Positions 55,629 through 64,000 of a DNA stretch of 64,000 nt are shown here, piece by piece. This DNA is from Saprolegnia diclina VS20 (lineage: Eukaryota; Oomycota; Saprolegniomycetes; Saprolegniales; Saprolegniaceae). How positions within the stretch are numbered: the stretch's first letter is position 1; each line of letters opens with the position of its first letter. Where the stretch lies: assembly GCF_000281045.1 (NCBI RefSeq), contig NW_008246107.1, positions 127,758-191,757 of the forward strand, read 5' to 3'. Below the pieces are notes generated by a model. That model saw only the letters and a program-made list of their open reading frames with translations, had not been told where the DNA came from and did not search any database. The position numbers and the translations under genes were made by a program.

Positions 55629-56050
55629 TGGTGCTGCCAACGTCCGTCGCCGACGCGGTCGCGCGGCTCTCGGCGGCCCTCTCCAGCACGCTCTTGGAGC
55701 TGCAGACGCACGTGCGCGACTTGACGGCGACATTGTACGCGGCCGAGGCGCCGCTGGACCCAACGACGTTGGAGGAAAAGTCGACGGAGCTCGAAGCCCG
55801 GGCCGACGAGGCGGCGCAGAGCCTCACGAGCCAACTTGAATCTTTCTTCTCGACGTGGTCGGCGACGTGGACGGAATTGACGAGCCCCGTGGCCGAGCGT
55901 TATGGCGCGACCGCCCGCGACGTCCTGGAGAAGATCGAAGGGACCAAAGTCATGCTCGAGCAAACGCTGGGCGAAGGCAAGCTCCAGCTCCAGCTGCACT
56001 ACAACGCAGCGATGCGGTCCCGGCCCGCGTCCACCACCATGGTGCACTAA
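55629..56050 (+). CDS. Amphipathic helical protein, copy B
   Basis: A 140-residue protein from ATG 55629 (MVLPTSVADAVARL). Helical throughout; the ARADEAAQSLTSQLE and LGEGKLQLQLHYNAAM blocks align with copy A (52145-52648, opposite strand). Copy B lacks the AAEP tail and has three Trp in the middle (FFSTWSATW). No signal peptide. Probable lipid-surface or coiled-coil protein; function unknown. Confidence 0.8.
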
Positions 56051-56136
56051 CCACCAACGGACCAGCACGCGTTTCGATCGAAGCGACGACGTGCTTCGTC
56101 AAAGCACTTCTTGGCCCATACCCTTGGGCCACCGTA

Positions 56137-56184
56137 ATCTATATACCTGAATGTACATATATCTATATACCTGAATGTACATAT
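56137..56184. repeat. Perfect 24-bp tandem direct repeat
   Basis: Two identical 24-bp units, 56137-56160 and 56161-56184, each ending TGTACATAT. They lie just 3' of the copy B gene. Confidence 0.9.
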
Positions 56185-57421
56185 ACGTTGACCTGATCGC
56201 TGGTTCGACGACAAGCTTTTCTTCATTGACTAACTTCGTCGAAGATGTCTCCTCTACCTCCTAATGAACTCGGAACCGAACCATGCAGAGGCTTTCTCTT
56301 CTCGAGCAATCTCAACGACAAGTACAGTTGTCATCCACAGCAGCTACGAAGCCAACGGGTGTCAGCACATCCCCGTCGGCGGCGTCGGCCTTCGAAGCTC
56401 GCCATCCAACAGCTCCGTTTCCTCGCCTGCCCTGGATGTTTGTATTGGCGAGGTGTGGAAGGCAGTGGGCACTCTCCACCAAGGGTCAATGGACCTTGCT
56501 TCTGCAGTCGAACTAGCAGCCATCGGAATCCTGTCACGAGAGATAGCTTGCCCGCAAAGAAAGTGGCTCTGCACAAAAAAACATCACATTTCTGCGATTG
56601 TTCCGAGTCGCACCGCCAGAGGCGGCAAAGACGCGACATCCCTGGTCGGTTTTTGCGTGTCCTCCGCAGGCCATTGAAGCCGCTGGTTCATTTCTGGGAT
56701 CGTCCAGCTGGCTGGCTGCTTCACGGCGATACACACCCCACTTGTGGCGTAGAGGCTCGCCGCTGAAATCTCAAATTGCCGTTTGGCGCACCAACGTGAT
56801 GCGTGCTCGTTGCTGCATATGGTCCAGAGTGTGATATGGCGAAGCGTCTGCTGCAGATGGCATCGTTCAATGCAAAATGAATGGTGTGCGTCTGCTGCCG
56901 ACCTCCCGAGATGGCCTAATGTTCGCGCAAAGGCGGCCCCCAAACCATCGAAAATCGAAGCTTTGCGCCCGGCCGTCGCTCGCTCCGCGATGCGTACGAG
57001 ACGTGACGACTCTACGCGCGCGGCCTCGGCGACACGGCTGCTGTGCCCATCTCTTGCAGCGTTGCCCGTGCTCAGACGCATTACACCAGCCGCCCTTCCA
57101 CTCTGGTTGCCTTCGACGTTCGTTTTTCAACCAATGAAATCGCGTTTTAAACAATAAACGAAGTTCGAAGACATCGAATGACACGCGAAACATGACAGCG
57201 GACCAATCAACGACGGCGACGGGTCGGCGAAGGGTCACAGCTGGCGCCAAGTACGGTAGGAGCGCAACAGCGCGCCACCCGACGCCTGTGGTTTCTGCAA
57301 CGACTTCGAACGAACGGCTTTTCCTCATTCCACGTCCGTCGCCCTCGGCAAAGAGTTGACCGGTACGCTGCTTCCTCTCCCAACGCAAAGGAAACTCATG
57401 TGCCCGTAGACGTATTCCACC
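56185..57421. other. Intergenic spacer
   Basis: About 1.2 kb between the 24-bp repeat and the first phosphate transporter. Several frames are open but have no coding bias; the long minus-strand frame starting opposite the transporter extends here and is a shadow. The 3' part should hold the transporter promoter. Confidence 0.45.
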
Positions 57422-59077
57422 ATGTCGGCGAATGTGACAGTGCTCTGCGCCTACAGCAACTTGCCGGGCTGCGCGGCCGACTACACATCGCTCCTCGTCC
57501 AGACGCCGTCGTGGGAGGTCATTGTCGGCGCGTTCGGCATGTTTTTCATGGCCTTTGCGACCGGCGCCAACAACATTGGTAACACGATGGCCAACCTCGT
57601 CGGTTGCAAGGTGCTGCCGCTGCGTCAAGCGCTCATCATCGGTGGCCTCGCCGACTTTCTCGGTGCCATCTCGCTCGGGTACAGCTTTAAGGACGCGATT
57701 GCGACCAAGGTCGGCTCCCTCCTCGAGAGCAACGGCAGCCCCAACGGGTCGTGCTGGCAGCAAGGCTACACCAACTCGCTCCAGTACGAGTACGCCAACG
57801 GTATGTTCGCCGCGCTCTTCTCGGCCGCAACGTTCGTCTTGATCGCGACGGCCTTCAAGATGCCCGTGTCGGCGACGCACTCTGTCATTTGCGGTGTCAT
57901 TGGCATGACGCTCCTCAATGTCGGCAGCGACTGCTTCAACCTCTCGGTGCTCAACGGTATCTTCAGTATCGTGCTCTCGTGGGTGCTCGGCCCGCTCTTC
58001 GCCGGCATCATCTCGGTGATCGCGTACCATGCAACCAACCGCGCGATCATCAACTCGTCGTCGCCACGCCAGCGCTCGCTCATGTTCCTTCCGCTCTTCT
58101 ACGCGCTTGGTGTCTTCTCGGTCGCGGTCATTATCTTTTCCAAGTCGCGGATCCTCGTCGACATCTCCGACTCGCCGACGATCCAGGACAACCTCCTCGG
58201 TATCGCGATCGGTGTCGGCGCTGGCCTCGCGCTCATCGTCGCCGCCGTCGTCAGCATCTTCCTCGTGCCGCACGTCCGTGGACTCTGCCCGTCGTTCGCC
58301 AAGGCGGCCGAGATGCAAACAGAGGCCAAGCTCCCGACCGTCTCGCCGTTCGCACCATGCACCGAGCTCGGCGTCCGCGAGTACACGGCGTTGACGTCGC
58401 TTCAGTTCTCCAACCTCATGCATATCCGTGACGACTATGTATGCACGCTCGGCGACGACCAGATCAACGCGGTCGGGCGGACGTCGATGGAGCTCATTGC
58501 CGACGCCTACTGCCTCACGGACGAGCAGATCGACGCGCATTTCGCCATGAAGTACGCGCTCCTCTTCGCCTCGATCCTCGGCTCGTTCCTCCACGGAGCG
58601 ACGGATGTCGGTAACTCGACGATCCCGATGCAAGTCATCTACACGATCTCCAAGGAGGTGTACCGCACCAACGACGCTGGCGCCCAAGTGGCCGTGAGCT
58701 ACTCGGAGTGGGACGCCCCGTACTGGATGTTTGTCGTAGCAGGCGTCGGCGGTCTCGTCGGTATCAACCTCTTTGGTCGCCCGGTCATGGACACGATGGC
58801 CCGCGGTCTCTCGATCGTCAACGTCCACCGCGGCTTTTGCATGGAGATGGGTACGATCGTGACGCTCGCCCTCGCCAACGTGCTCCGGCTTCCCGTCTCG
58901 TCGACGTACTGCGCTGTCAGTTCCGTCGTCAGCGTGAGTCTGGCCCACTACGGCACGCAGCACCTCGAGAAGAAGCGTCTCCTCTTTGTCGTCATGACGT
59001 GGATTCTGACGCTGCCCGTCACGATGGGTCTCTCGGCCGGCCTCGCTGCCATCATGAACAGCGCGCTTCAAAAGTAG
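57422..59077 (+). CDS. PiT-family phosphate transporter, copy 1 (altered signature)
   Basis: A 551-residue single-exon membrane protein (MSANVTVLCAYSN) of the PiT/Pho-4/SLC20 family, with about 10-12 hydrophobic segments and the two inverted family repeats. The first repeat carries FATGANNIGNTMANLVGCKV where the family consensus is GANDVANS/T; the usual Asp is Asn. The second repeat keeps GATDVGNSTIPMQVIYT with its Asp, and SSTYCAVSSVVSVSLAHYG matches the closing motif. The central hydrophilic loop (about residues 295-375) is conserved with copy 2. PiT proteins import inorganic phosphate with Na+ or H+ at the plasma membrane. The altered first motif could change ion coupling or activity. Confidence 0.93.
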   Translation: MSANVTVLCAYSNLPGCAADYTSLLVQTPSWEVIVGAFGMFFMAFATGANNIGNTMANLVGCKVLPLRQALIIGGLADFLGAISLGYSFKDAIATKVGSLLESNGSPNGSCWQQGYTNSLQYEYANGMFAALFSAATFVLIATAFKMPVSATHSVICGVIGMTLLNVGSDCFNLSVLNGIFSIVLSWVLGPLFAGIISVIAYHATNRAIINSSSPRQRSLMFLPLFYALGVFSVAVIIFSKSRILVDISDSPTIQDNLLGIAIGVGAGLALIVAAVVSIFLVPHVRGLCPSFAKAAEMQTEAKLPTVSPFAPCTELGVREYTALTSLQFSNLMHIRDDYVCTLGDDQINAVGRTSMELIADAYCLTDEQIDAHFAMKYALLFASILGSFLHGATDVGNSTIPMQVIYTISKEVYRTNDAGAQVAVSYSEWDAPYWMFVVAGVGGLVGINLFGRPVMDTMARGLSIVNVHRGFCMEMGTIVTLALANVLRLPVSSTYCAVSSVVSVSLAHYGTQHLEKKRLLFVVMTWILTLPVTMGLSAGLAAIMNSALQK

Positions 59078-60250
59078 TTCTGCCGTATAAACTTGCCTCA
59101 TGTACATCAGTATTTATGCGCTCAACTCGTCGGTCAAATTAGACCGATGTCATGTCGTGTGGGTAGCCCTTCGGCCGGGATCTGGTGGGGATGACATGAC
59201 ACTCGCGTTGCACGCTCCAAGTTTACTCGTTGCTGCCGCACCAAAGCCATGGCATATTTCGATGGCTCGGTGGAGCACGCCTTATACATTCTATACACAA
59301 GCAGTAGACACTGTACACTGCGGCACATTGGATTGCAGGTCGCAGCTGGTGCCTATTCTAGCCGCATACACCCGCAGGTTAGAACCATCAAACACTACAC
59401 ATCACGCCGACAGCTCACGCGGACGAGATTCTAGTAGAGTGAAAGGGTTCAGATGCACGAACTAGGATGCTAGGTACATGGATCAGTTATGTATTCGACT
59501 ATGAGAAGGCCGTCCCCTACAGCTTCTGCCATCGACTCACAGTGGCCACACCTTTGCAATGTGAGGAGCAACCAAAGGCAAAGTGGTCAGCGCCGAGATT
59601 GCACTTGCCGTGGTTGGTAATGAACCCCGAAGAAGCGCAGCTCACTTGGTGGCCAGTGGATACAACGCGGCGACCTTGGGTGCGGCTATGCTACCGCGGG
59701 TCTTTCTGCTCAAGGAGGTACCAAGTACCACGGCGACGACTGACAACGACGATGGAGGGTGGACACGACGAGGTCTATGGCAAGGTCAAAATCAAAATCC
59801 GTTCCGCTTCAAAATGCCTGCATTTTACGCGCCTTACTTCACCTGACGACAGCTGATGCCAGCACGGATATGACGCCGGACGTGCCTGGCTCGCAGCACG
59901 TCGAGTCGAAGGCGACCGTTAAACCAGCAAATGTATCTGGCGTAATCGCGTCGAGGTTGCCATAGTGCGAGTAGCAAGCGCAAAAGATACTTGACTCGAC
60001 GAGCTGCTCCTTCATTGCCGTCGACTAGATTCGGTCGCTTGGAAACATCAAGCAAAACGTATGTGGTACCCATCCCCCGAATCTACCACCTGGCCTGGTC
60101 CACGGGGAACTCTCGCAAATTGACTTGCTTTGAATCTCACAATGGACAAGTGCCACAGGCAGGATTCCGTGCATACCACAGGTGTCGCTGCACCTTGTCT
60201 ATACCTACAAGTACGTACGTTTACTCGCACACATCACGATTTTCGTTGCG
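59078..60250. other. Intergenic spacer between transporter copies
   Basis: About 1.2 kb with no supported gene. The spacer shows no obvious similarity to the DNA upstream of copy 1, so the duplication is not a recent one that kept its flanks. Confidence 0.45.
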
Positions 60251-61912
60251 ATGAGCGGAGCTACTGGACTCATCCTGTGCGCCTTCAGGGCCAACGCGAC
60301 GAGTTGCGCCACCGACTATGTCCGCAACAGCCTCCAGACGCCGACGTGGGAGGTCATTGTTGGTGGCATTGGCATGTTCCTCATGGCCTTTGCGACCGGC
60401 GCCAACGACGTAGCCAACACGATGGGTAACCTCGTGGGTTGCAAGGTGCTTCCCGTGCACCAAGCGCTCCTCGTCGGCGGCCTCGCCGACTTTCTCGGTG
60501 CTATCTCGCTCGGGTACAGCTTCAAGGACTCGATTTCTGTCAAAGTCGGCAACCTCTTCACCGAGTCGAGAGACGGACGGTGCTGGGCCAACGGCTACAC
60601 CAACTCGCTCCAGTACGAGTACGCCAACGGCATGCTCGCTGCGCTCTTCTCGGGCGCCGCGTTCGTCTTGATCGCGACGGCGCTCAAGATGCCCGTCTCG
60701 ACGACGCACGCTGTCATTTGCGGCGTCATTGGCATGACGCTTCTCAACGTCGGCGGCGACTGCTTCAACCTAAGTGTTCAGAACGGCATCTTTAGTATCG
60801 TGCTCTCGTGGGTGCTCGGCCCGCTCTTCGCCGGCGTCATGTCGGTCGTCGCGTACTCGTTCACGACCCGCTTCATCCTCAACTCGTCGTCGCCGCGCTA
60901 CCGCGCCCTCCTCTTCCTCCCGTGGTTCTACGCGCTCGGCGTCTTCTCGGTCGCGGTCATTATCTTTTCCAAGTCCCGGCTGCTAGCCGACCTCTCCAAG
61001 GCGCCAGCGTACCAAGACAACTTGACGTACATCTCGGTCGGTGCCGGCGCCGTCCTCGGTGCGCTCGTCGCGGTCATCGTCAGCATCTTCCTCGTGCCAC
61101 ACGTCCGCGGTCTCTGCCCGTCCTTTGCCAACGCCGTTGAAATGCAAACAGAGGCCAAGCTCCCGACCGTCTCGCCGTTCGCGCCGTGCACCGAGCTCGG
61201 CGTCCGCGAGTACACGGCGCTCAACTCTCTCCAATTCGCCAACCTCTTGCATCTCAAGGGCGGCGACGACTACGTCTACGCACTCGGCGACGAGCAGATC
61301 AACGCGGTCGGGCGGACGTCCATGGAGCTCATTGCCGACGCCTACTGCCTCACGGACGAGCAGATCGACGCGCATTTCGCCATGAAGTACGCGCTCCTCT
61401 TCGCCTCGATCCTCGGCTCGTTCCTCCACGGCGCCTCGGACATTGGCAACTCGACGATCCCGATGCAAGTCATTTGGACCATCTCCCATGACGCGTACTC
61501 GACGCTACCAAACGGGACGCTTGTCCCACGACACTATACGTCCTGGAATGGTCCGTACTGGCTCTACCTTGTCGCGGCCCTCGGCGGCTTCCTCGGCATC
61601 AACCTCTTTGGCGGCCGCGTCCTCGACACGCTCGCGCGCGGGCTCACGATCGTGAACGTCCACCGCGGCTTTTGCATGGAGATCGGTACGATCGTGACGC
61701 TTGCTCTTGCGAACGTGCTGCAGCTGCCCGTCTCGTCGACGTACTGCGCCGTGAGCTCGGTCGTCTCGGTGAGTCTGGCGCACTACGGCCGCGAGCATTT
61801 TGAGGGCAAGAAAATGGCGCTCATCGGGCTTTCGTGGGTGCTCACGCTGCCCGTGTCCATGGGCCTCGCTGCCGGCATCGCAGCCGCGTTGAACGCCGGT
61901 CTCAAGACGTAG
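60251..61912 (+). CDS. PiT-family phosphate transporter, copy 2
   Basis: A 553-residue single-exon protein from ATG 60251 (MSGATGLILCAF); the frame is open 23 codons upstream from a non-ATG codon. Very similar to copy 1 along its full length, but with the canonical signature FATGANDVANTMGNLVGCKV in the first repeat and GASDIGNSTIPMQVIWT in the second. Expected plasma-membrane inorganic-phosphate symporter. Tandem same-strand duplicate of the gene at 57422-59077. Confidence 0.95.
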   Translation: MSGATGLILCAFRANATSCATDYVRNSLQTPTWEVIVGGIGMFLMAFATGANDVANTMGNLVGCKVLPVHQALLVGGLADFLGAISLGYSFKDSISVKVGNLFTESRDGRCWANGYTNSLQYEYANGMLAALFSGAAFVLIATALKMPVSTTHAVICGVIGMTLLNVGGDCFNLSVQNGIFSIVLSWVLGPLFAGVMSVVAYSFTTRFILNSSSPRYRALLFLPWFYALGVFSVAVIIFSKSRLLADLSKAPAYQDNLTYISVGAGAVLGALVAVIVSIFLVPHVRGLCPSFANAVEMQTEAKLPTVSPFAPCTELGVREYTALNSLQFANLLHLKGGDDYVYALGDEQINAVGRTSMELIADAYCLTDEQIDAHFAMKYALLFASILGSFLHGASDIGNSTIPMQVIWTISHDAYSTLPNGTLVPRHYTSWNGPYWLYLVAALGGFLGINLFGGRVLDTLARGLTIVNVHRGFCMEIGTIVTLALANVLQLPVSSTYCAVSSVVSVSLAHYGREHFEGKKMALIGLSWVLTLPVSMGLAAGIAAALNAGLKT

Positions 61913-62265
61913 ACGTCTCGATGTGTCGTGCGTATTGTTGTCTTGTTTTGGTATTTAATGCAGTCTGTACTATCTCTTGAGCTGTCCTTCTTGCTCGGCA
62001 TTAAGATGTTACGATGGAAAGGCGGTGAGCCCTAGCCCTTACCACAACCCTAAATGTAACGACGCCGCCAAGGATGCTATCGACGGTACGAGTAAATTCG
62101 CAAGCTATACGCGCAAGAGTGGTCCCATCGATGGATCTGATATTTCGCATCTGGTCATTCAATGTACTGTGGTGCGCGTGAGACGACAATTGTGGACCGT
62201 CCACCTCGACCAGATGCGCAACACGTCGCCGTACAGCACATAAGAGTGGTTTGAACACAGCGAAT
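61913..62265. other. Intergenic spacer between convergent genes
   Basis: About 350 bp, AT-rich at first, holding 3' UTRs. Nothing else seen. Confidence 0.5.
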
Positions 62266-64000
62266 CTACGTCTCGGTCGCGTCGTCGGGCGTGGAGTCGG
62301 GCAGCGGCCCCATGCCGAGCTTGGCCACGGCGCGGAGGCGCGTCGCTTCCGAGAGGTACTGGCGGAACGCGACAGTGGCTTCCGTCACGTGCGCAAGTCC
62401 GATCGACTCGTCGCCTACGTCAGCATCAGCGTCCAAATCTTGGATACATCGTAGAGTACTCTGGCCGTTCTGGAGCACGATGAGCCGCTGCATCTTGTGC
62501 TGCACCGCCTTAAACTTGTCTTCGAGGTCCAATGCATCGTTGGCGGCAAAGTGGTCGGCCTTCACGAGCACCGAGAGCCGGCTCCGGCGTCGGTTCTGTT
62601 CGAGCGTCAAGGCATCGGACGCGTCGACGGCCTTCATTGCGTGCTCGACGTCGTTCTTGACGCCAATGGCCTTGAGCTCGTCGAGGAGGCTCTTGCCAGA
62701 CGCTTCGTACGGCGCCCAAAACGACATCTACTCGATCGGTTTGTCGCCAACAACCCCCAGCATACGTACGAGAAGGTAAACGAGCTGACCAAAGTTGGGT
62801 GGCGGCAGCAGCTGCAGCTCCGAGATGGCGATTTCTACGCACATTTCACGGAATCGAACCGACGACAACGTTAGTACCGTGGCAAGCGATCGGAAAGACG
62901 TGCGCTACGATGCGGTCGAGCATCGAGAGGTGCGGTGTCGACGCAGTGGTCGCGGTGGCGGCGCCTTGCAGCACCTTGCGAAGCACCTGCGCGCCTTCGA
63001 CCTCGGAGACGCTCAAGCCGCTGCGCCGAAAGACGACGAGGAGCTGGTCGAGCGAGAGATACCCGTCGCTTGCGAGCAAGTCCTTGTCGGCAATGCACAT
63101 GACGCGCACTTGGCCCATCCGGTCCAAGACGTGACGTCGCCACTCCTCCAACAGAAAGAGTAACAGTCTACAGTGTTGGTGCGTAACACCTTGATACATT
63201 GATACTATAGCGTACCCGTCGGCGTCCGACGTCTTGGGCTGCAAACTCATGTGCTCGAGCTCACGCAGTCGCCCGAGCATCCGATCGTGGTTTTCGACGT
63301 CCACCTATTGCATTCGATATGGACATGCAGCGCTTTTCCTATGGCTCCTGCAATCCATACCGAGCCAAAGAAGGCTTGGATGAGGCACACGGCATCTTCG
63401 TGCTTGACGTACTCGTACTCGGTGCCCACGTCCGGCTAGGTCGTGTCCATCGTATACATGCAGAAATCCATAGGCAAATCGTACGTGGAGAAGCGGAAAC
63501 GTGTGGTACCCGGCGTGGAGCACCATGTTGATGAAGTTGAACGCTTGGGGAGACCCGTAGTAGACGTCTTCGCCGCTCGCGCCCATGCCGCAGAGCTGCG
63601 AGAAGAGCAGAATGCGCGCGTGGGACATGACCAGCGTCCGTGTATTGACAAACACATCGTGAATGACCTTCTCGGCCTCCCACCTAATGCGCAACATATA
63701 TATATTGGACTCGTATTGTCCAATATAAACGTACCGGGACCCAAAGCGCGCCATAAAGTAGTCGTACACAAATTCGATGAACGGTTGGTGGTCGGACGAC
63801 TCTTCGACTTCGGCGCGCGCGCGGATGAGATCTGAGATAACGCAAAGAAGCCACTTGGTCGACCGCACGACGTGCCGGCTGCGGTAGCTCGTCTTGCCGC
63901 TGCCGTACCCGTCGTGCATGAGCTCGCGCATGTTGAGGGGCACGCCTTGGTCGCGCTTGAGCCGCGCGCGGAACGCCCGCTGGAGCCGGTGGATCGCGAG
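62266..64000 (-). CDS. Partial multi-exon protein with IQ-like and EF-hand-like segments
   Basis: The 3' part of a minus-strand gene that begins beyond the window. Seven introns are traced (63684-63734, 63436-63484, 63305-63360, 63168-63215, 62835-62877, 62728-62769, 62415-62459), giving 466 residues in a continuous frame to TGA/TAG-class stop at 62266. It begins LAIHRLQRAFRARLKRDQG, which resembles an IQ calmodulin-binding motif, followed by NMRELMHDGYGSG, a helical core (FIEFVYDYFMARFGSRWEAE; MSHARILLFSQLCG), and a CIADKDLLASDGYLSLDQLL segment like a single EF-hand. The final exons are helical (KSLLDELKAIGVKNDVEHAM). No family recognised; Ca2+/calmodulin-linked or cytoskeletal roles are guesses. 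Confidence 0.8.

Noticed and set aside
56867-59107. A 746-codon minus-strand open frame opposite PiT copy 1
   Set aside because: It mirrors the GC-rich codon pattern of the real transporter, is very rich in Arg/Asp/Glu/His, and has no domain; a classic antisense shadow.

Overview
The window looks like nuclear DNA of a water-mould (oomycete), most likely a saprolegnialean such as Saprolegnia, Achlya or a relative. This is inferred from GC-rich, compact genes separated by AT-richer spacers; from very short introns (about 39-63 bp, with one of 109 bp) that start mostly GTACGN/GTANNN and end mostly TAG; and from the families present: oomycete-style ankyrin repeats, a DUF6604 protein, a DUF4419 protein, Thr-rich GPI-type wall proteins, PiT transporters and a giant RCC1/HECT protein. 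One 100-N assembly gap lies at 18860-18959. I see no CRISPR array, rRNA gene, clear tRNA gene or intact transposon.

Left part (0.8-24 kb) is an accessory-type region. It holds a DUF6604 protein (798-3134), an ankyrin-repeat protein (4087-6438), and a tandem trio of related large proteins (6906-10232, 10467-12953, 13548-16292). Two of the trio keep a fungal/oomycete-type 2-oxoglutarate/Fe(II) oxygenase fold whose metal ligands appear lost; the middle copy has lost the fold altogether and carries a frame lesion. Next come a stand-alone glutathionylspermidine-amidase-like CHAP protein (minus, 16815-17483), a small unknown protein beside the assembly gap, and two Thr-rich secreted GPI-type proteins flanking a DUF4419 protein.

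Middle part (24-52 kb) is rich in ubiquitin, SUMO and signalling genes. A 36-exon, about 3,746-residue RCC1-LamG-SPRY-UBA-SPRY-HECT protein (24119-36964) ends 29 bp from a convergent PH-domain protein. Two small minus-strand genes follow, then a Ski2/DDX60-like RNA helicase (40500-43820), a frame-broken LRR gene (44227-46588, minus), a PH-kinase-PH protein (47731-49693) and a Ulp1/SENP-type SUMO protease (49827-51896, minus).

Right part (52-64 kb) has three amphipathic or LEA-like helical proteins (52145-52648, 53068-53853, 55629-56050), then two tandem PiT-family phosphate transporters (57422-59077, 60251-61912), the first with an altered signature motif. The last gene is a partial multi-exon minus-strand gene with an IQ-like and an EF-hand-like segment (62266 to the window edge). 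Exon chains were assembled by eye. For the HECT, PH, helicase, kinase, SUMO-protease and last genes, the summed exon lengths divide exactly by three, which supports the splice calls.
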